Positions 29,420-39,259 of a stretch of 64,000 nt of DNA are shown piece by piece. Under the pieces are notes generated by a model. That model was not told where the DNA came from. It saw only the letters and a list, made by a program, of their open reading frames with translations, and did no database searches. Origin of the DNA: Methylocystis sp. L43. Its GTDB lineage: Bacteria; Pseudomonadota; Alphaproteobacteria; Rhizobiales; Beijerinckiaceae. The stretch spans positions 62,001-126,000 of the forward strand of contig NZ_JADNRA010000032.1 in NCBI RefSeq assembly GCF_015709525.1, read 5' to 3'. The position numbers and the translations under genes are program-made. How positions within the stretch are numbered: position 1 is the first letter of the stretch; every line of letters begins with the position of its first letter.

Positions 29420-30895
29420 ATGGGCCTTAAATTATTGCTGAAATCTGTTGTGGCGATCGCCATGACGATCGCGACAGCCGCCATGGCGCAACAGAAAGAA
29501 ACCCCGGCCGCGCCTTCTGCGCCCGTGACGACGTTCGACGATAAGCTCGTCAAGATCGGAGAACTCGCCCCCGGCTTCGGCGGCATGTATTTCGACGAGA
29601 AGGGCGCGCTGCAGGTCTATATGAAAAACGCCCCCGAACTGCGCAGCGCGGACGCAATGAAAGCCGCGCGGTCGCAGGTCACGTCGGCGATCGCCAGCGT
29701 GCTTGGCGCGGAGTTCCTGGCGCAGGACGCAGCTCGCAAGGGTCGCGCTCAAGAACCGAACATCATCAAAGGCGACTACGACGTCGTCGAACTCGCCAAA
29801 TGGAAGAAAAGCTTCAGCCCGGCGCTCGACGGCCAGGAGATCGTCTTCGTCGATCTCGACGAGCGTCGCAATCGCGTGACCATCGGCGTCGTCGGCGATC
29901 CGTCGCGACAAAGATTCGAAGCTCTGGCGAAATCGCTCGGCGTTCCGTTCGAAGCGCTGATCATCGAAGAAACGCAGCCGATCCGTTTCCACGCCTCGTT
30001 GCGGGACAAAAGCCGGCCGGTTCCGGGCGGCGTTCAGATCGAAATCGACACCGGCGTTTTCGCCTTTAAGCTCTGCACGCTCGGGTTCAATGTCGTGCGC
30101 AATGGCCGCGACGGCTTTATCACCAATTCTCACTGCACCAAGAATCGCGGCGTCAGCAATGACGATGATTTCCATCAGCCGAACGATCCACTGTTTTCCG
30201 GCAATAAGATCGGCGACGAAGATAGAGATCCGCCTTTTTTCACCGGCGGCGTATGCCCCTCGGGCAGGAAATGCCGCTTCAGCGACAGCGCCTACGCCGA
30301 CTACCGAATCGACCGCGGGCGTTTCGAAATCGCGCGAACGACGAACAATACCGGCTCGCTGACGATCAACAGCTTTCCGAACGTCTTCCGGATCATGAGC
30401 GAGACGCCGGACTCGGTCGTCGGCATGAGGCTCAACAAGGTTGGCCGCACGACAGGCTGGGCCTTCGGCGACGTGCGCGCGACCTGCATCGACGTCAATG
30501 TCGCGGACACCGACGTCAGGCTGCTGTGCCAGAGCCGCGTCGGGCGGGTCAGCGGGACGAACAAGCTGACGGACAATGGCGACAGCGGCTCGCCCGTCTT
30601 CTCCATCCTGCCGACCGCCAGTCAGGCGAGCCTGCACGGCATTTTGTGGGGCGGACCGGACGACGGCAGCTCCTTCGTTTTCAGCCCGATGAGCATGATC
30701 GAGCAGGAGCTCGGGCCGCTCACCACCTTCACGGCGCAGCAGCCTCCGCCGCCCCCGCCGCCTCCGCTGACGCCGCGCGAGCAGTGCCTGCGGGAATGCA
30801 ACGCCGAGCGGGACGCCTGTCTCGCCGATGGGGGCCTGGGGTCGCAATGCATCCCCGCCTGGCGGCGCTGCCGGGAGCAGTGCCCGGCGCAGTAG
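29420..30895 (+). CDS. Secreted chymotrypsin-like serine protease with proline tract and Cys-rich tail
   Basis: A 491-residue exported protein starting at the ATG at 29420 behind GGAGG; an upstream frame to 29249 is not needed. The signal peptide is residues 1-23. Residues 24-210 are a region I do not recognise, possibly a propeptide. The protease domain has the catalytic histidine H238 in ITNSHCT and the nucleophile S389 in DNGDSGSPVF; the aspartate is probably in the YADYRIDRG area. A run of eight prolines at residues 442-449 links to a tail with about six cysteines (EQCLRECNAERDACL). The role is unknown; the tail suggests an extracellular or cell-surface function. Confidence 0.8.
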   Translation: MGLKLLLKSVVAIAMTIATAAMAQQKETPAAPSAPVTTFDDKLVKIGELAPGFGGMYFDEKGALQVYMKNAPELRSADAMKAARSQVTSAIASVLGAEFLAQDAARKGRAQEPNIIKGDYDVVELAKWKKSFSPALDGQEIVFVDLDERRNRVTIGVVGDPSRQRFEALAKSLGVPFEALIIEETQPIRFHASLRDKSRPVPGGVQIEIDTGVFAFKLCTLGFNVVRNGRDGFITNSHCTKNRGVSNDDDFHQPNDPLFSGNKIGDEDRDPPFFTGGVCPSGRKCRFSDSAYADYRIDRGRFEIARTTNNTGSLTINSFPNVFRIMSETPDSVVGMRLNKVGRTTGWAFGDVRATCIDVNVADTDVRLLCQSRVGRVSGTNKLTDNGDSGSPVFSILPTASQASLHGILWGGPDDGSSFVFSPMSMIEQELGPLTTFTAQQPPPPPPPPLTPREQCLRECNAERDACLADGGLGSQCIPAWRRCREQCPAQ

Positions 30896-31071
30896 TAGCC
30901 CGCGGTTCGGACTGTCTGGCCTCGGGCGGGATCGCCCGGGCCGGCTCCGCTTCCAAATTCCCCCGCCTTGGGGTATGAGACGCTGCATCGCAACAACAGC
31001 CAGCGTCTCCAGTTCCCGGCCGCTCTCGGGCGGCCGCAGAGGCGGCTGTTTTACCTGGCCGGCCTTTGAAC

Positions 31072-32892
31072 ATGCAGCTGCGCAACATCGCCATCATCGC
31101 CCACGTCGACCATGGCAAGACCACGCTCGTCGACCGCCTGCTCCAGCAGTCGGGCGCCTTTCGCGAAAACCAGCGCGTCGCCGAACGCGTGATGGATTCG
31201 AACGACCTCGAAAAAGAGCGCGGCATCACCATCATGGCGAAGGCCACCTCCATCACCTGGAAGGATGTGCGCATCAACATCGTCGACACGCCCGGCCACG
31301 CCGATTTCGGCGGCGAGGTGGAGCGCATCCTGTCGATGGTCGATGGCGCCATCGTGCTCGTCGACGCCGCCGAAGGCCCGATGCCGCAGACGAAATTCGT
31401 CGTCGGCAAGGCGCTCAAGATCGGCCTGAAGCCGATCGTCTGCGTCAACAAGGTCGACAAGCCCGACGCCCGCGTGTCGGAAGTCGTCAACGAGGTCTTC
31501 GATCTCTTCGCCGCGCTCGACGCCACCGACGAGCAGCTCGACTTCCCGATCATCTACGGCTCCGCCAAGCAGGGCTGGATGGCCGAGGAGCCGACCGGCC
31601 CGCAGGACGGCATGGCGCCGCTCTTCGATCTCGTCGTCAAGCATGTGCCGGCGCCCACCGTCGAGGACGGCGGCTTCCGCATGCTCGGCACGCTGCTCGA
31701 AGCCAACCCCTATCTCGGCCGCATCATCACCGGCCGCGTCTTCGCCGGCAGCGTGAAGCCCAATCAGGCGGTGAAGGTGCTCGACCGCACCGGCAAGATC
31801 GTCGAGCAGGGGCGTGTTTCGAAAATTCTCGCCTTCCGCGGCATTGAGCGCCAGCCGATCGAAGAAGCGGAAGCCGGGGACATCGTCGCCATCGCCGGCC
31901 TCGAAAAATTCAACGTCGCCGACACGCTCTGCGCGCTGGAAGTCAACGAGCCGCTGCAGGCGCAGCCGATCGATCCGCCGACGCTCTCCATGACCTTCCT
32001 CGTCAATGACAGCCCGCTCGCCGGCACGGAAGGCGACAAGGTGACGAGCCGCATGATCCGCGCGCGTCTCTTCAAGGAGGCCGAAGGCAATGTCGCGCTG
32101 CGCGTCGAGGACGCGCCGGCGGGCGACGCCTATATCGTCTCGGGCCGCGGCGAATTGCAGCTCGGCATTCTGATCGAGACCATGCGCCGCGAGGGTTTCG
32201 AGCTTGGCGTCTCGCGCCCCAAGGTCGTTTTCAAGAAGGATGAGAACGGCGACATTTTGGAGCCGATCGAAGAGGTCGTCATCGACGTCGACGAGGAGCA
32301 TTCTGGCGTCGTCGTTCAGAAGATGAACGAGCGCAAGGCCGAGATGATCGAGATGCGCCCGTCGGGCGGCAATCGCCTGCGTCTCGTCTTCCATGCGCCG
32401 ACGCGCGGGCTGATCGGCTATCAGGGCGAACTTCTCACCGACACGCGCGGCACGGCGATCATGAACCGGCTGTTCCATGAATATGCGCCTTATAAGGGCG
32501 AGATTCAGGGCCGCCGCAACGGCGTGCTGATCAGCAATGATTCCGGCGAGGCCGTCGCCTATGCGATGTGGAAGCTGGAAGATCGCGGCCCGATGATGAT
32601 CGAGCCGGGCTGGAAGGTCTATAAGGGCATGATCGTCGGCGAGCATACGCGCGACAATGATCTCGAGATCAATGTCTTGAAGGGCAAGCAGCTCACCAAC
32701 ATCCGCACCCAGTCGAAGGACGAAGCGGTGCGCCTGACGCCGCCGATCCAGATGACGCTGGAAAAGGCGCTGGCCTATATCGAGGACGACGAGCGCGTGG
32801 AAGTGACGCCGAAGTCGATCCGCCTGCGCAAGGTGTTCCTCGACCCCAACGACCGCAAGAAGGCGAAGGGCAAGGCCGCGCTGGTGGAGTGA
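31072..32892 (+). CDS. typA: Translational GTPase TypA/BipA
   Basis: A 606-residue ribosome-binding GTPase. The ATG at 31072 is preferred to a TTG two codons upstream. GTPase motifs are [10 protein letters not shown] (G1), GITI (G2), DTPGHADF (G3), NKVD (G4) and GSAKQGW (G5). The C-terminal half carries the EF-G-like and BipA-specific domains ([43 protein letters not shown]). It promotes ribosome assembly and growth under stress or cold. Its stop is only 12 bp from the stop of the convergent SIR2 gene. Confidence 0.96.
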   Translation: MQLRNIAIIAHVDHGKTTLVDRLLQQSGAFRENQRVAERVMDSNDLEKERGITIMAKATSITWKDVRINIVDTPGHADFGGEVERILSMVDGAIVLVDAAEGPMPQTKFVVGKALKIGLKPIVCVNKVDKPDARVSEVVNEVFDLFAALDATDEQLDFPIIYGSAKQGWMAEEPTGPQDGMAPLFDLVVKHVPAPTVEDGGFRMLGTLLEANPYLGRIITGRVFAGSVKPNQAVKVLDRTGKIVEQGRVSKILAFRGIERQPIEEAEAGDIVAIAGLEKFNVADTLCALEVNEPLQAQPIDPPTLSMTFLVNDSPLAGTEGDKVTSRMIRARLFKEAEGNVALRVEDAPAGDAYIVSGRGELQLGILIETMRREGFELGVSRPKVVFKKDENGDILEPIEEVVIDVDEEHSGVVVQKMNERKAEMIEMRPSGGNRLRLVFHAPTRGLIGYQGELLTDTRGTAIMNRLFHEYAPYKGEIQGRRNGVLISNDSGEAVAYAMWKLEDRGPMMIEPGWKVYKGMIVGEHTRDNDLEINVLKGKQLTNIRTQSKDEAVRLTPPIQMTLEKALAYIEDDERVEVTPKSIRLRKVFLDPNDRKKAKGKAALVE

Positions 32893-32903
32893 GGGCGGTT
32901 CAG

Positions 32904-35900
32904 TCAGTCTTCTGCGTTGGTATGATCAGCGACTGCGACCGAGATTTCAAAATCAACGTAGTCCTTGATCAAACCGAGAGCTCCAATTTCGGTCCACAAG
33001 CGTCGCGCTTGGTCGCAGAGCGCTGCACGCTTGGCTTCATCATGCTCGAGAAGGCTGGCACAAAACGCTCGCCAGCCCGGCGCTGCAAGTTTGGCAGGGT
33101 CACCCTCTTCATATCGCAGGATCTTGTCGACGGCGTCAGCCAGACGAGAGCGGTCACCCTGGCGGGCAGTAATTTGCGCAAGGCGTAAGTTGCTGTGGGC
33201 GATGCCCCACTTCACGCCAAGCGACTCATATGATTGCAATACCTGAGTAAAAATGGTTTCGGCTCGGACGGGGTCTAGTCTCAATTGGACTTCCCCGATC
33301 AGATAGTTAGCATTTGCCTCGCCCAGCGTTGCAGTAACCTTCTGGTAGATGGCTCGCGCCTCCTGGAGATAGGCTTGGGCGGCATCCAGATTGTAAAGTC
33401 TTAGCGCCAGATCGCCCAGCGCTTGGAGCGTATTCGCCTGCCCTAACCTGTCGCCGACCTGAAGGCAGATATCGCGCGCCTCTTCGAGAAGCGTTTGCGC
33501 GCCGTTGAGGTCGTCACGTCGGAGCGCCAGATTTCCCAGGGATTGAAGCGCATTTGCTTGGCCAAGCCGGTTGCCGACCTGAAGGCAGATATCGCGGGCC
33601 TCTTCGAGAAGGGTTTGCGCGCCGTTGAGGTCGTCACGTCGGTGCGCCAGATTTCCCAGGGATTGAAGCGCATTTACATGGCCAAGCCGGTTGCCGACCT
33701 GAAGGCAGATATCGCGCGCCTCTTCGAGAAGGGTTTGCGCGCCGTTGAGGTCGTCACGTCGGAGCGCCAAATTTCCCAGCAATTGAAGCGCATTTGCTTG
33801 GCCAAGCCGGTCGCCGATCTGAAGGCAGATATCGCGCGCCTCTTCGAGATGGATTTGCGCGCCATTGAGGTCATCACGTCGGAGCGCCAGATCTCCCAGC
33901 GATTGAAGCGACTGTGCTTGGCCAAGCCGATCGCTGATTTGAAGATAGAGATCGCGCGCCTCTTCGAGATGGGTTTGCGCGTCGACGAGGTCGGAACGTC
34001 GGAGCGCCAAACTTCCCAGCGATCGAAGCGCATTTGCTTGGCCAAGCCGGTCGCTGATGTGAAGGTAGATGTCCCCCGCTCGTTCGAAGTGGGTCTGCGC
34101 GTCATTGAGATCATCACGTTGCTCTGCCAGATCACCCAGCGATCGAAGCGTATTAGCTTGCCCAAGCCGTTCACCAATTTGAAGGTAGATGTCACGCGCC
34201 TCTTCGAGAAGGGTTTGCGCACCGTCGAGATCGTGACGCCGCGCTGCTAGATCGCCCAGCGACCGAAGTGCATTAGCTTGGCCAAGCCGATCTCCGATCT
34301 GCAGGCATATGTCGCGCGCTTCTTCGAAGTAGTTTCGCGCACCATTGAGATCGTGACGCCGCGCCGCCAGATCGCCCAGCGATCGAAGTGCATTAGCTTG
34401 GCCAAGCCGATCTCCAATCTGCAGGCAAATGTCCCGCGCTTCTTCAAAATGGGTTTGCGCTTGCTCCGAAGCATCCCGGCGCAGAGCCAGATGGCCTGCC
34501 GCGTGAACGGCTTGAGCTGCTGCGCTCTTCGACTCACTCGCGCTACGCTCCTTCAGAATCAACGCAAGCTTAAGAAAGGTTGTTTGATCAAAGCGTCGCT
34601 CACTGGCGGAAAGTAGGCGCGCTGATTCGATAGCTTGCCTTAACTTTCTAACTGGTTGATCACGAGCGGCTTGGAGGAGGACCGGCGCAAAATTCCGCAG
34701 ATGCGGCAGCAGCTCGGCTTCCGCTGCCGGCCACCCTGTCGTTCCGAAGTTCTTCCCTTTTTCAAGCAGCTTCATTACTGCCCTTACAACTCGTTGAAGC
34801 TCCTCTCCCCTTAGGGGCTTCTCGATGCTCACCGCTTCACGCAGCGGATTGAGAAGCTTAATCGAGCCATCGGGCCGCGGCGCAATAAGACGTAACTGTC
34901 GCAAACTATCTGTGGCGGCATCCGACTTTGCCGCGCTGATCTGCCGATCTTCGCGACCAAGAAAGGCCTTCATTCCACCCGGCGGAATGCCGTCGGGGAG
35001 GAAGCCGAGGATGGCGAGGAGCCGGTTGGCCATAGGGGATAAACGCCGAGAAGTGAGTGACACGCGTAACGACGCCATAACTGAGTTATGACGATTTTCT
35101 TGAGCGCCTGGCTGGCGCAACAATTCAGCTTTCTCGTCTTCCCATCGCCTCAGCATGGGACCAAGCGTGAGATCGCTGTCGACGCGGCTTGCCATTATCG
35201 TAAGAGAAAGAGCGTGACCGTCGAGCGCTGCCAAAAGGGGCGGGAGGTCTGGATCGTCTCTTCGTATGTTCGTTGCAATGCCGCAAAATAGATCGCGACT
35301 TTCGTCCAATGGTAGGGGCGATAAATCGTCGATCTTTGTCCAGCCTAACAGGAATGGTAGGCCTTCGCGGCTAGTCACAACAAACGAAAGACCAGCGGTG
35401 TCTCTCAGCAAACTTAAAATGCGGCTGGTCTCGGGCTCATCGGCTTCTATCAAACCTTCAACATTGTCCAAAATTGCGAAGGCTGATTCCTGTCCGCATG
35501 AGTAACGGATGGCCGCGAGAGTCGCGCTCTGTGTCGGTTCCGGACTAAGCCCGAGTTCGGCCGCCAAAAGAATGAATACATCAAGAGGGTCCGTGCGGTT
35601 TTCGAGGTTGACGAACACGCGTCTTTCGCCAAACTTTTCAGTTAGCCTCTCATCATAACTCGCGGCGACCGCGACTGTCGTTTTTCCCATCCCTGGTCCG
35701 CCGGTGATGATGCATGGACGGCCTTCTGTTGCGGCTGTGACGACTCTGTTGATTTCGTCGCGACGTCCGACGGGGTGCGGATTGGCGATCGCCAAGTCGA
35801 TGCGGTTTACTTTGATCGCGGAAGCTTGAGGTCCCGAGTTTTCGGGAGCTAAACTTCTGAGGAACTCCGGCAGTTTTTCATGCTTTGGACCGTAAGAAAC

Positions 35901-36656
35901 TAAAGTGACGTTATCTGGCCAGCCCGGCGTTGCCACCTCGTCGTCGGTGACTAACGCAACGTGCTTTTTGCCTAACCCGCCCCATAACGAACTGAACCAT
36001 TTTAACAGACGCCCGACATTTTGATCCGCAAGGCCATCCGCCGAGCAACCGACAAAGACAAGTGTGTCAGCGAATGCCGCTTGCCGCTGAAGAAACTGCG
36101 CACGATCACTATGGTTTACTCTATCGTAATCGGCGTTCGAAAAAACTACTGACTCGGGTTCTTCCCAATAGCCGTGGATATGCCAGACATTCGAGGATTC
36201 TCCCGACAAAATTTCCGCGACTGACTCGGGGCTAAGCCAAGTTTTTGGCTGAGCGCCTTTTTTTGTGCAAAGCAGACCGTCATAATTGGTTGTCGCGAGA
36301 CGGCAGTCGAGCGCGATAATTGCATCGAGAAGAGCGGGCTCGTTAGCTTTTAGCTTGCCCACATTGTTCTTCAGCCAAACGCGATAGTCATTGCTCTTAA
36401 AGCCTCCCAATTTTGTCTGAGCAATATTGGCTGAATTGAGCCAGACGTCAGGATCGTTCCGCGTCAGTCCCTCTCGGCAATGATCGCTCCAATCTTCTCC
36501 AGGTTCTTTTGGAGCTGAATCGATTGCGCTCTCAATGAGGCCTTTCCAGCCGGGTGCGGCTCCCCCAGTGACGGCCCTGCTTACCCCTGCGCCGCAAACG
36601 ATTAGAGCTTTCGCGCCGGATATGACGGTTCTGAGTGCTTCAATAGAATCAGACAT
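32904..36656 (-). CDS. SIR2-NB-ARC-TPR STAND protein, probable anti-phage defence
   Basis: A 1250-residue three-part protein. I chose the ATG at 36656 behind AAGG; TTG 36677 and ATG 36671 are alternatives. Residues 10-270 form a SIR2-like domain: IVCGAGVSRA (GAGVS at 22-26), ATTNYDGLL (N124) and WHIHGYWEEPE (H161), with FVGCSADGLADQN following, all features of an NAD-consuming active site. Residues 295-640 are an NB-ARC-type STAND ATPase: Walker A GGPGMGKTT (319-327), Walker B AILDNVE (394-400), sensor arginine in VTSRE. Residues 750-1109 are nine 40-residue TPR-like repeats plus degenerate ones. This matches SIR2-STAND defence proteins such as Avs5, where ligand sensing by the C-terminus triggers NAD depletion. 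Codon use is visibly less GC-biased than neighbours, which suggests acquisition. No partner gene is evident. The defence function is inference from architecture. Confidence 0.85.
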   Translation of the reverse strand: MSDSIEALRTVISGAKALIVCGAGVSRAVTGGAAPGWKGLIESAIDSAPKEPGEDWSDHCREGLTRNDPDVWLNSANIAQTKLGGFKSNDYRVWLKNNVGKLKANEPALLDAIIALDCRLATTNYDGLLCTKKGAQPKTWLSPESVAEILSGESSNVWHIHGYWEEPESVVFSNADYDRVNHSDRAQFLQRQAAFADTLVFVGCSADGLADQNVGRLLKWFSSLWGGLGKKHVALVTDDEVATPGWPDNVTLVSYGPKHEKLPEFLRSLAPENSGPQASAIKVNRIDLAIANPHPVGRRDEINRVVTAATEGRPCIITGGPGMGKTTVAVAASYDERLTEKFGERRVFVNLENRTDPLDVFILLAAELGLSPEPTQSATLAAIRYSCGQESAFAILDNVEGLIEADEPETSRILSLLRDTAGLSFVVTSREGLPFLLGWTKIDDLSPLPLDESRDLFCGIATNIRRDDPDLPPLLAALDGHALSLTIMASRVDSDLTLGPMLRRWEDEKAELLRQPGAQENRHNSVMASLRVSLTSRRLSPMANRLLAILGFLPDGIPPGGMKAFLGREDRQISAAKSDAATDSLRQLRLIAPRPDGSIKLLNPLREAVSIEKPLRGEELQRVVRAVMKLLEKGKNFGTTGWPAAEAELLPHLRNFAPVLLQAARDQPVRKLRQAIESARLLSASERRFDQTTFLKLALILKERSASESKSAAAQAVHAAGHLALRRDASEQAQTHFEEARDICLQIGDRLGQANALRSLGDLAARRHDLNGARNYFEEARDICLQIGDRLGQANALRSLGDLAARRHDLDGAQTLLEEARDIYLQIGERLGQANTLRSLGDLAEQRDDLNDAQTHFERAGDIYLHISDRLGQANALRSLGSLALRRSDLVDAQTHLEEARDLYLQISDRLGQAQSLQSLGDLALRRDDLNGAQIHLEEARDICLQIGDRLGQANALQLLGNLALRRDDLNGAQTLLEEARDICLQVGNRLGHVNALQSLGNLAHRRDDLNGAQTLLEEARDICLQVGNRLGQANALQSLGNLALRRDDLNGAQTLLEEARDICLQVGDRLGQANTLQALGDLALRLYNLDAAQAYLQEARAIYQKVTATLGEANANYLIGEVQLRLDPVRAETIFTQVLQSYESLGVKWGIAHSNLRLAQITARQGDRSRLADAVDKILRYEEGDPAKLAAPGWRAFCASLLEHDEAKRAALCDQARRLWTEIGALGLIKDYVDFEISVAVADHTNAED
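33330..34409 (-). repeat. Nine tandem 120-bp repeats encoding TPR units
   Basis: The C-terminal part of the SIR2-NB-ARC gene contains nine tandem 40-codon units of the type RLGQANALQSLGNLALRRDD followed by LNGAQTLLEEARDICLQVGN. Units 6 to 9 (about 33450-33930) are almost identical at the DNA level, while the outer units diverge. Such arrays gain and lose units by recombination or slippage, so copy number may vary between strains. They form a superhelical surface likely used for target recognition. Confidence 0.92.
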
Positions 36657-36800
36657 CAACGGCCTTAACATTTGCAAAAAGTTGGGCCGTCTTTTTAGGG
36701 TGAGTCAAGTAAGATTTAGCGGGCGAGGGCGAACGGCGTGGTGAAGCGGGCGTGCCTCACCCGCCGACAAGATGACGCCAGAAGAAGCAGTCGCTTATGA

Positions 36801-37817
36801 CTACTGCAGCCCCACTGCATCGACCACCCCGCTCGGGCAGCCGGGGTCTGTCGCCGGCGCGGCGGCGATAAGATCGGCGAGTTTGCTGTCGGGTTTGACG
36901 TCTCCCACCAATCCGATGGTCATCTCGACGATGAGATTGCGGCCGCCGTCTCTCTTGCAGGCGACGCGCACGCGATCCGCGGCGCCGTCGCCAAAGGTCT
37001 CATTGAACGCCGCCTTGAGTTGGTCGCGCGTGATCTCCTCGCCGATATGCGCCGCGAAAAGCCCCTGAACCTTGGAGCCATTCAGCTGCGACATCAGCGC
37101 GAGCGTCCGTGAAAAATAGATTTCCGCCGCGCTTCCCGGAAAGCACGTGCCATGTTTGATCCACTCATGCCGTTCGAGCAGCGACATCGTTCCTGGCATG
37201 ACTTCCGACAGCGCATGCCTTGTCGCGTCGGAGAGTTCGGGCTCGGGCAGGCCGTTCCATCTATTGTCCTTATCGGCGGCGACGATGTGGCGATCGACGT
37301 TGCAATATTGTTTTTTGGGCCAGAGCCCATGCAGCGTGAAATGCGTCGCGTCGAACCGGTCGGGTCTTTGCGTTTCGCATTCCGTCTTGTCGGGCTTGCC
37401 TTCGCAAAAGGCCGGCTGCCAGCTCACGGCGAGGATGTAATCCGGCTTTTGCGCCGCGGGGCCGCCGTCAGGCTCTTGCCCGCCCGAGGCTTCTTCGCCG
37501 CCGCTCCCCGGCTGGCCGCCGCCCTCAGCGAGCGTCGCCTCGCCGCATCCGACCGCGACCCACCGGCGCCCCGGCTGAGCGTCGGGGACATCGATGAGAT
37601 AATGTGTCGCGTTCGGCTTGTTCTTGGCGAAAATGGAATAATGCCCATTCGGCTCGACGCTGATGTTGCCCGGATTGGCGCCGGTTCTGATCGATTGAAG
37701 CGCGGGACAGGACTGACGGGCTAGAAAAGTTCCCGATGCAGGCGTATCCGCCGTCGCGCCTGAGGCGACGAGCGACAATGACGAGCAAAGCAGCATTCGA
37801 ACAGCGCGTGCGCGCAT
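36801..37817 (-). CDS. Secreted ribonuclease T2 family protein
   Basis: A 338-residue exported protein from the ATG at 37817, which has GGAG seven bases upstream. A signal peptide ends near ATADTPAS. The C-terminal half has both catalytic segments of the RNase T2 family, FTLHGLWP (CAS I) and RHEWIKHGTC (CAS II), with several cysteines. The roughly 130 residues before the catalytic domain include a low-complexity acidic/glycine stretch (GGGQPGSGGEEASGGQEPDGG) and are not recognisable. It would degrade RNA in the periplasm or outside the cell. It is adjacent to, but probably independent of, the SIR2 gene. Confidence 0.9.
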   Translation of the reverse strand: MRARAVRMLLCSSLSLVASGATADTPASGTFLARQSCPALQSIRTGANPGNISVEPNGHYSIFAKNKPNATHYLIDVPDAQPGRRWVAVGCGEATLAEGGGQPGSGGEEASGGQEPDGGPAAQKPDYILAVSWQPAFCEGKPDKTECETQRPDRFDATHFTLHGLWPKKQYCNVDRHIVAADKDNRWNGLPEPELSDATRHALSEVMPGTMSLLERHEWIKHGTCFPGSAAEIYFSRTLALMSQLNGSKVQGLFAAHIGEEITRDQLKAAFNETFGDGAADRVRVACKRDGGRNLIVEMTIGLVGDVKPDSKLADLIAAAPATDPGCPSGVVDAVGLQ

Positions 37818-38019
37818 GACAAAACTCCACAAAATCAGCAACACGCGGAAGGGTAATCGCGGCGGCGCAGGCGAGCAAGCATTGTCTGGTTGCGCGATTC
37901 TTTCGACGTCCACGAAAGCGACGTCTCGTCAGGGATGAAACTCCGGCGAACCTCCTCAATTGTATTGAGGCACATTCCAAGGAAAAAGGTGGCCGTGAAG
38001 GGCATGGCGCTCACGAAGC
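37818..38019. other. Intergenic region upstream of the RNase T2 gene
   Basis: No gene is supported in the roughly 200 bases between the RNase T2 start and repeat family A. The RNase T2 promoter should lie here, and the sequence is locally less GC-rich around 37930-37990, but I cannot name -35 and -10 boxes with confidence. Confidence 0.5.
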
Positions 38020-38121
38020 AACCTCATCCTGAGGAGCGACCGAAGGGAGCGTCTCGAAGGACGAGGTTGCTTCGCCCTCGTGCTTCGAGACGGCTGCTGC
38101 GCAGCCTCCTCAGCATGAGGG
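38020..38121. repeat. Dispersed palindromic repeat family A, second copy
   Basis: It begins AACCTCATCCTGAGGAGCGA and contains GCGTCTCGAAGGACGAGG, then the mirrored GTGCTTCGAGACGGCTG and CTCCTCAGCATGAGG. It matches the copies at 9526 and 46638 with the halves in a different order, and it folds into two hairpins. It lies between the 5' end of the RNase T2 gene and the 3' end of the pseudouridine synthase gene. Confidence 0.8.
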
Positions 38122-38160
38122 CTTAGGGAGCGCCATTCAAACAGGCCTCGTTACGGGCGC

Positions 38161-39183
38161 TCATTCGGCGCTCAGCGCCTCTCTCAACCCCGCCAGATCC
38201 TCCGGCAGTTCGCTTTCAAACATCATCTCCTCTTTCGTCACCGGATGCTCGAACCCCAGCGTCGCGGCGTGCAGCGCCTGGCGGTCCAAACGCTCGACGA
38301 TCTCGCGCGTGGCGGGCTTCAGTTTCGCGACCTTGGTTTTAAAACCCGCGCCATAGGTTTGATCGCCGATCAGCGGATGGCCGATATGCGCCATATGCAC
38401 GCGGATCTGATGCGTGCGGCCGGTCTCCAGCTGGCAGCGCATGAGCGCGGCGACGCCGTAATCCTCGACCTTCTCCCAATGGGTGATCGCCTCGCGGCCG
38501 CGCGCTTCCGACACAACCGCCATTTTCTCGCGCTGCGTCGAATGGCGGCCGAGCGGCGCGTCGACCGTTCCATGCGCGCGATCGGGAACGCCCCAGACGA
38601 AGGCGAAATATTCGCGTGTCAGCGACAGTTTGCGGCCGTGATCGGCGAAGAGGCGCGAGAGGCCATGATGCGCGGCGTCGGTCTTGGCGACGACCAAGAG
38701 GCCGCTCGTATTCTTGTCGATGCGATGCACGATGCCGGGCTTCTTCACCCCGCCGACGCCGGAAAGGCTGTCGCCGCAATGAGCGATCAGCGCGTTGACC
38801 AGCGTGCCGCTCTCATGCGCGCTCGCCGGATGCACGACGAGGCCGGCCGGCTTGTCGATGACGAGGAGATGTTCGTCCTCATAGACAATGGCGAGCGCGA
38901 TATCTTCGCCCTGCGGCTCGGCCGGAGTCGCCGGCGGCACGTCGAGCGTAACGTGATCTCCGGCGCCGAGCTTCTTGGCCGGATCGCGCGCCGTCTCGCC
39001 GGCAAGGGTCGCGCGGTCGTCCTCGATCAGCCCCTTGATGCGGCTGCGCGACAGATGCGCGGCGACGATCTCCGGCTGTTCGGCGAGAAAGCGGTCGAGC
39101 CGGGCGCCGGCGTGCTGCGGCGCAACGAGAAATTCGAAGCGCTCGGCGGATGCGTCAATTTGAGGCAGAGCCTTGACTGTCAT
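38161..39183 (-). CDS. rluD: RluA-family pseudouridine synthase (RluD-like)
   Basis: A 340-residue enzyme from the ATG at 39183. The S4 domain is at the N-terminus (GARLDRFLAEQPEIVAAHLSR) and the catalytic signature is IVHRIDKNTSGLLVVAK. RTHQIRVHMAHIGHPLIGD follows near the end. RluD makes pseudouridines 1911, 1915 and 1917 in helix 69 of 23S rRNA. It is divergent from the flavoprotein gene with about 75 bp between starts. RluD is favoured over RluC by overall composition, but the exact target is not certain. Confidence 0.83.
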   Translation of the reverse strand: MTVKALPQIDASAERFEFLVAPQHAGARLDRFLAEQPEIVAAHLSRSRIKGLIEDDRATLAGETARDPAKKLGAGDHVTLDVPPATPAEPQGEDIALAIVYEDEHLLVIDKPAGLVVHPASAHESGTLVNALIAHCGDSLSGVGGVKKPGIVHRIDKNTSGLLVVAKTDAAHHGLSRLFADHGRKLSLTREYFAFVWGVPDRAHGTVDAPLGRHSTQREKMAVVSEARGREAITHWEKVEDYGVAALMRCQLETGRTHQIRVHMAHIGHPLIGDQTYGAGFKTKVAKLKPATREIVERLDRQALHAATLGFEHPVTKEEMMFESELPEDLAGLREALSAE

Positions 39184-39259
39184 TTCAGCTTTTTTTCCGC
39201 GCGCCGACGCGCACATGATATGAGAGCCACCGAAACGCGGGCGTGGCGCGAGCGGAGGC

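Noticed and set aside
31018-31035. GGCCGC/GCGGCC hairpin upstream of typA as a riboswitch or terminator
   Set aside because: A single 6-bp stem without a U-run or conserved leader is not enough.
33330-34409. Tandem repeats considered as a CRISPR array or satellite DNA
   Set aside because: The unit is 120 bp without spacers and keeps one open frame encoding TPR units.
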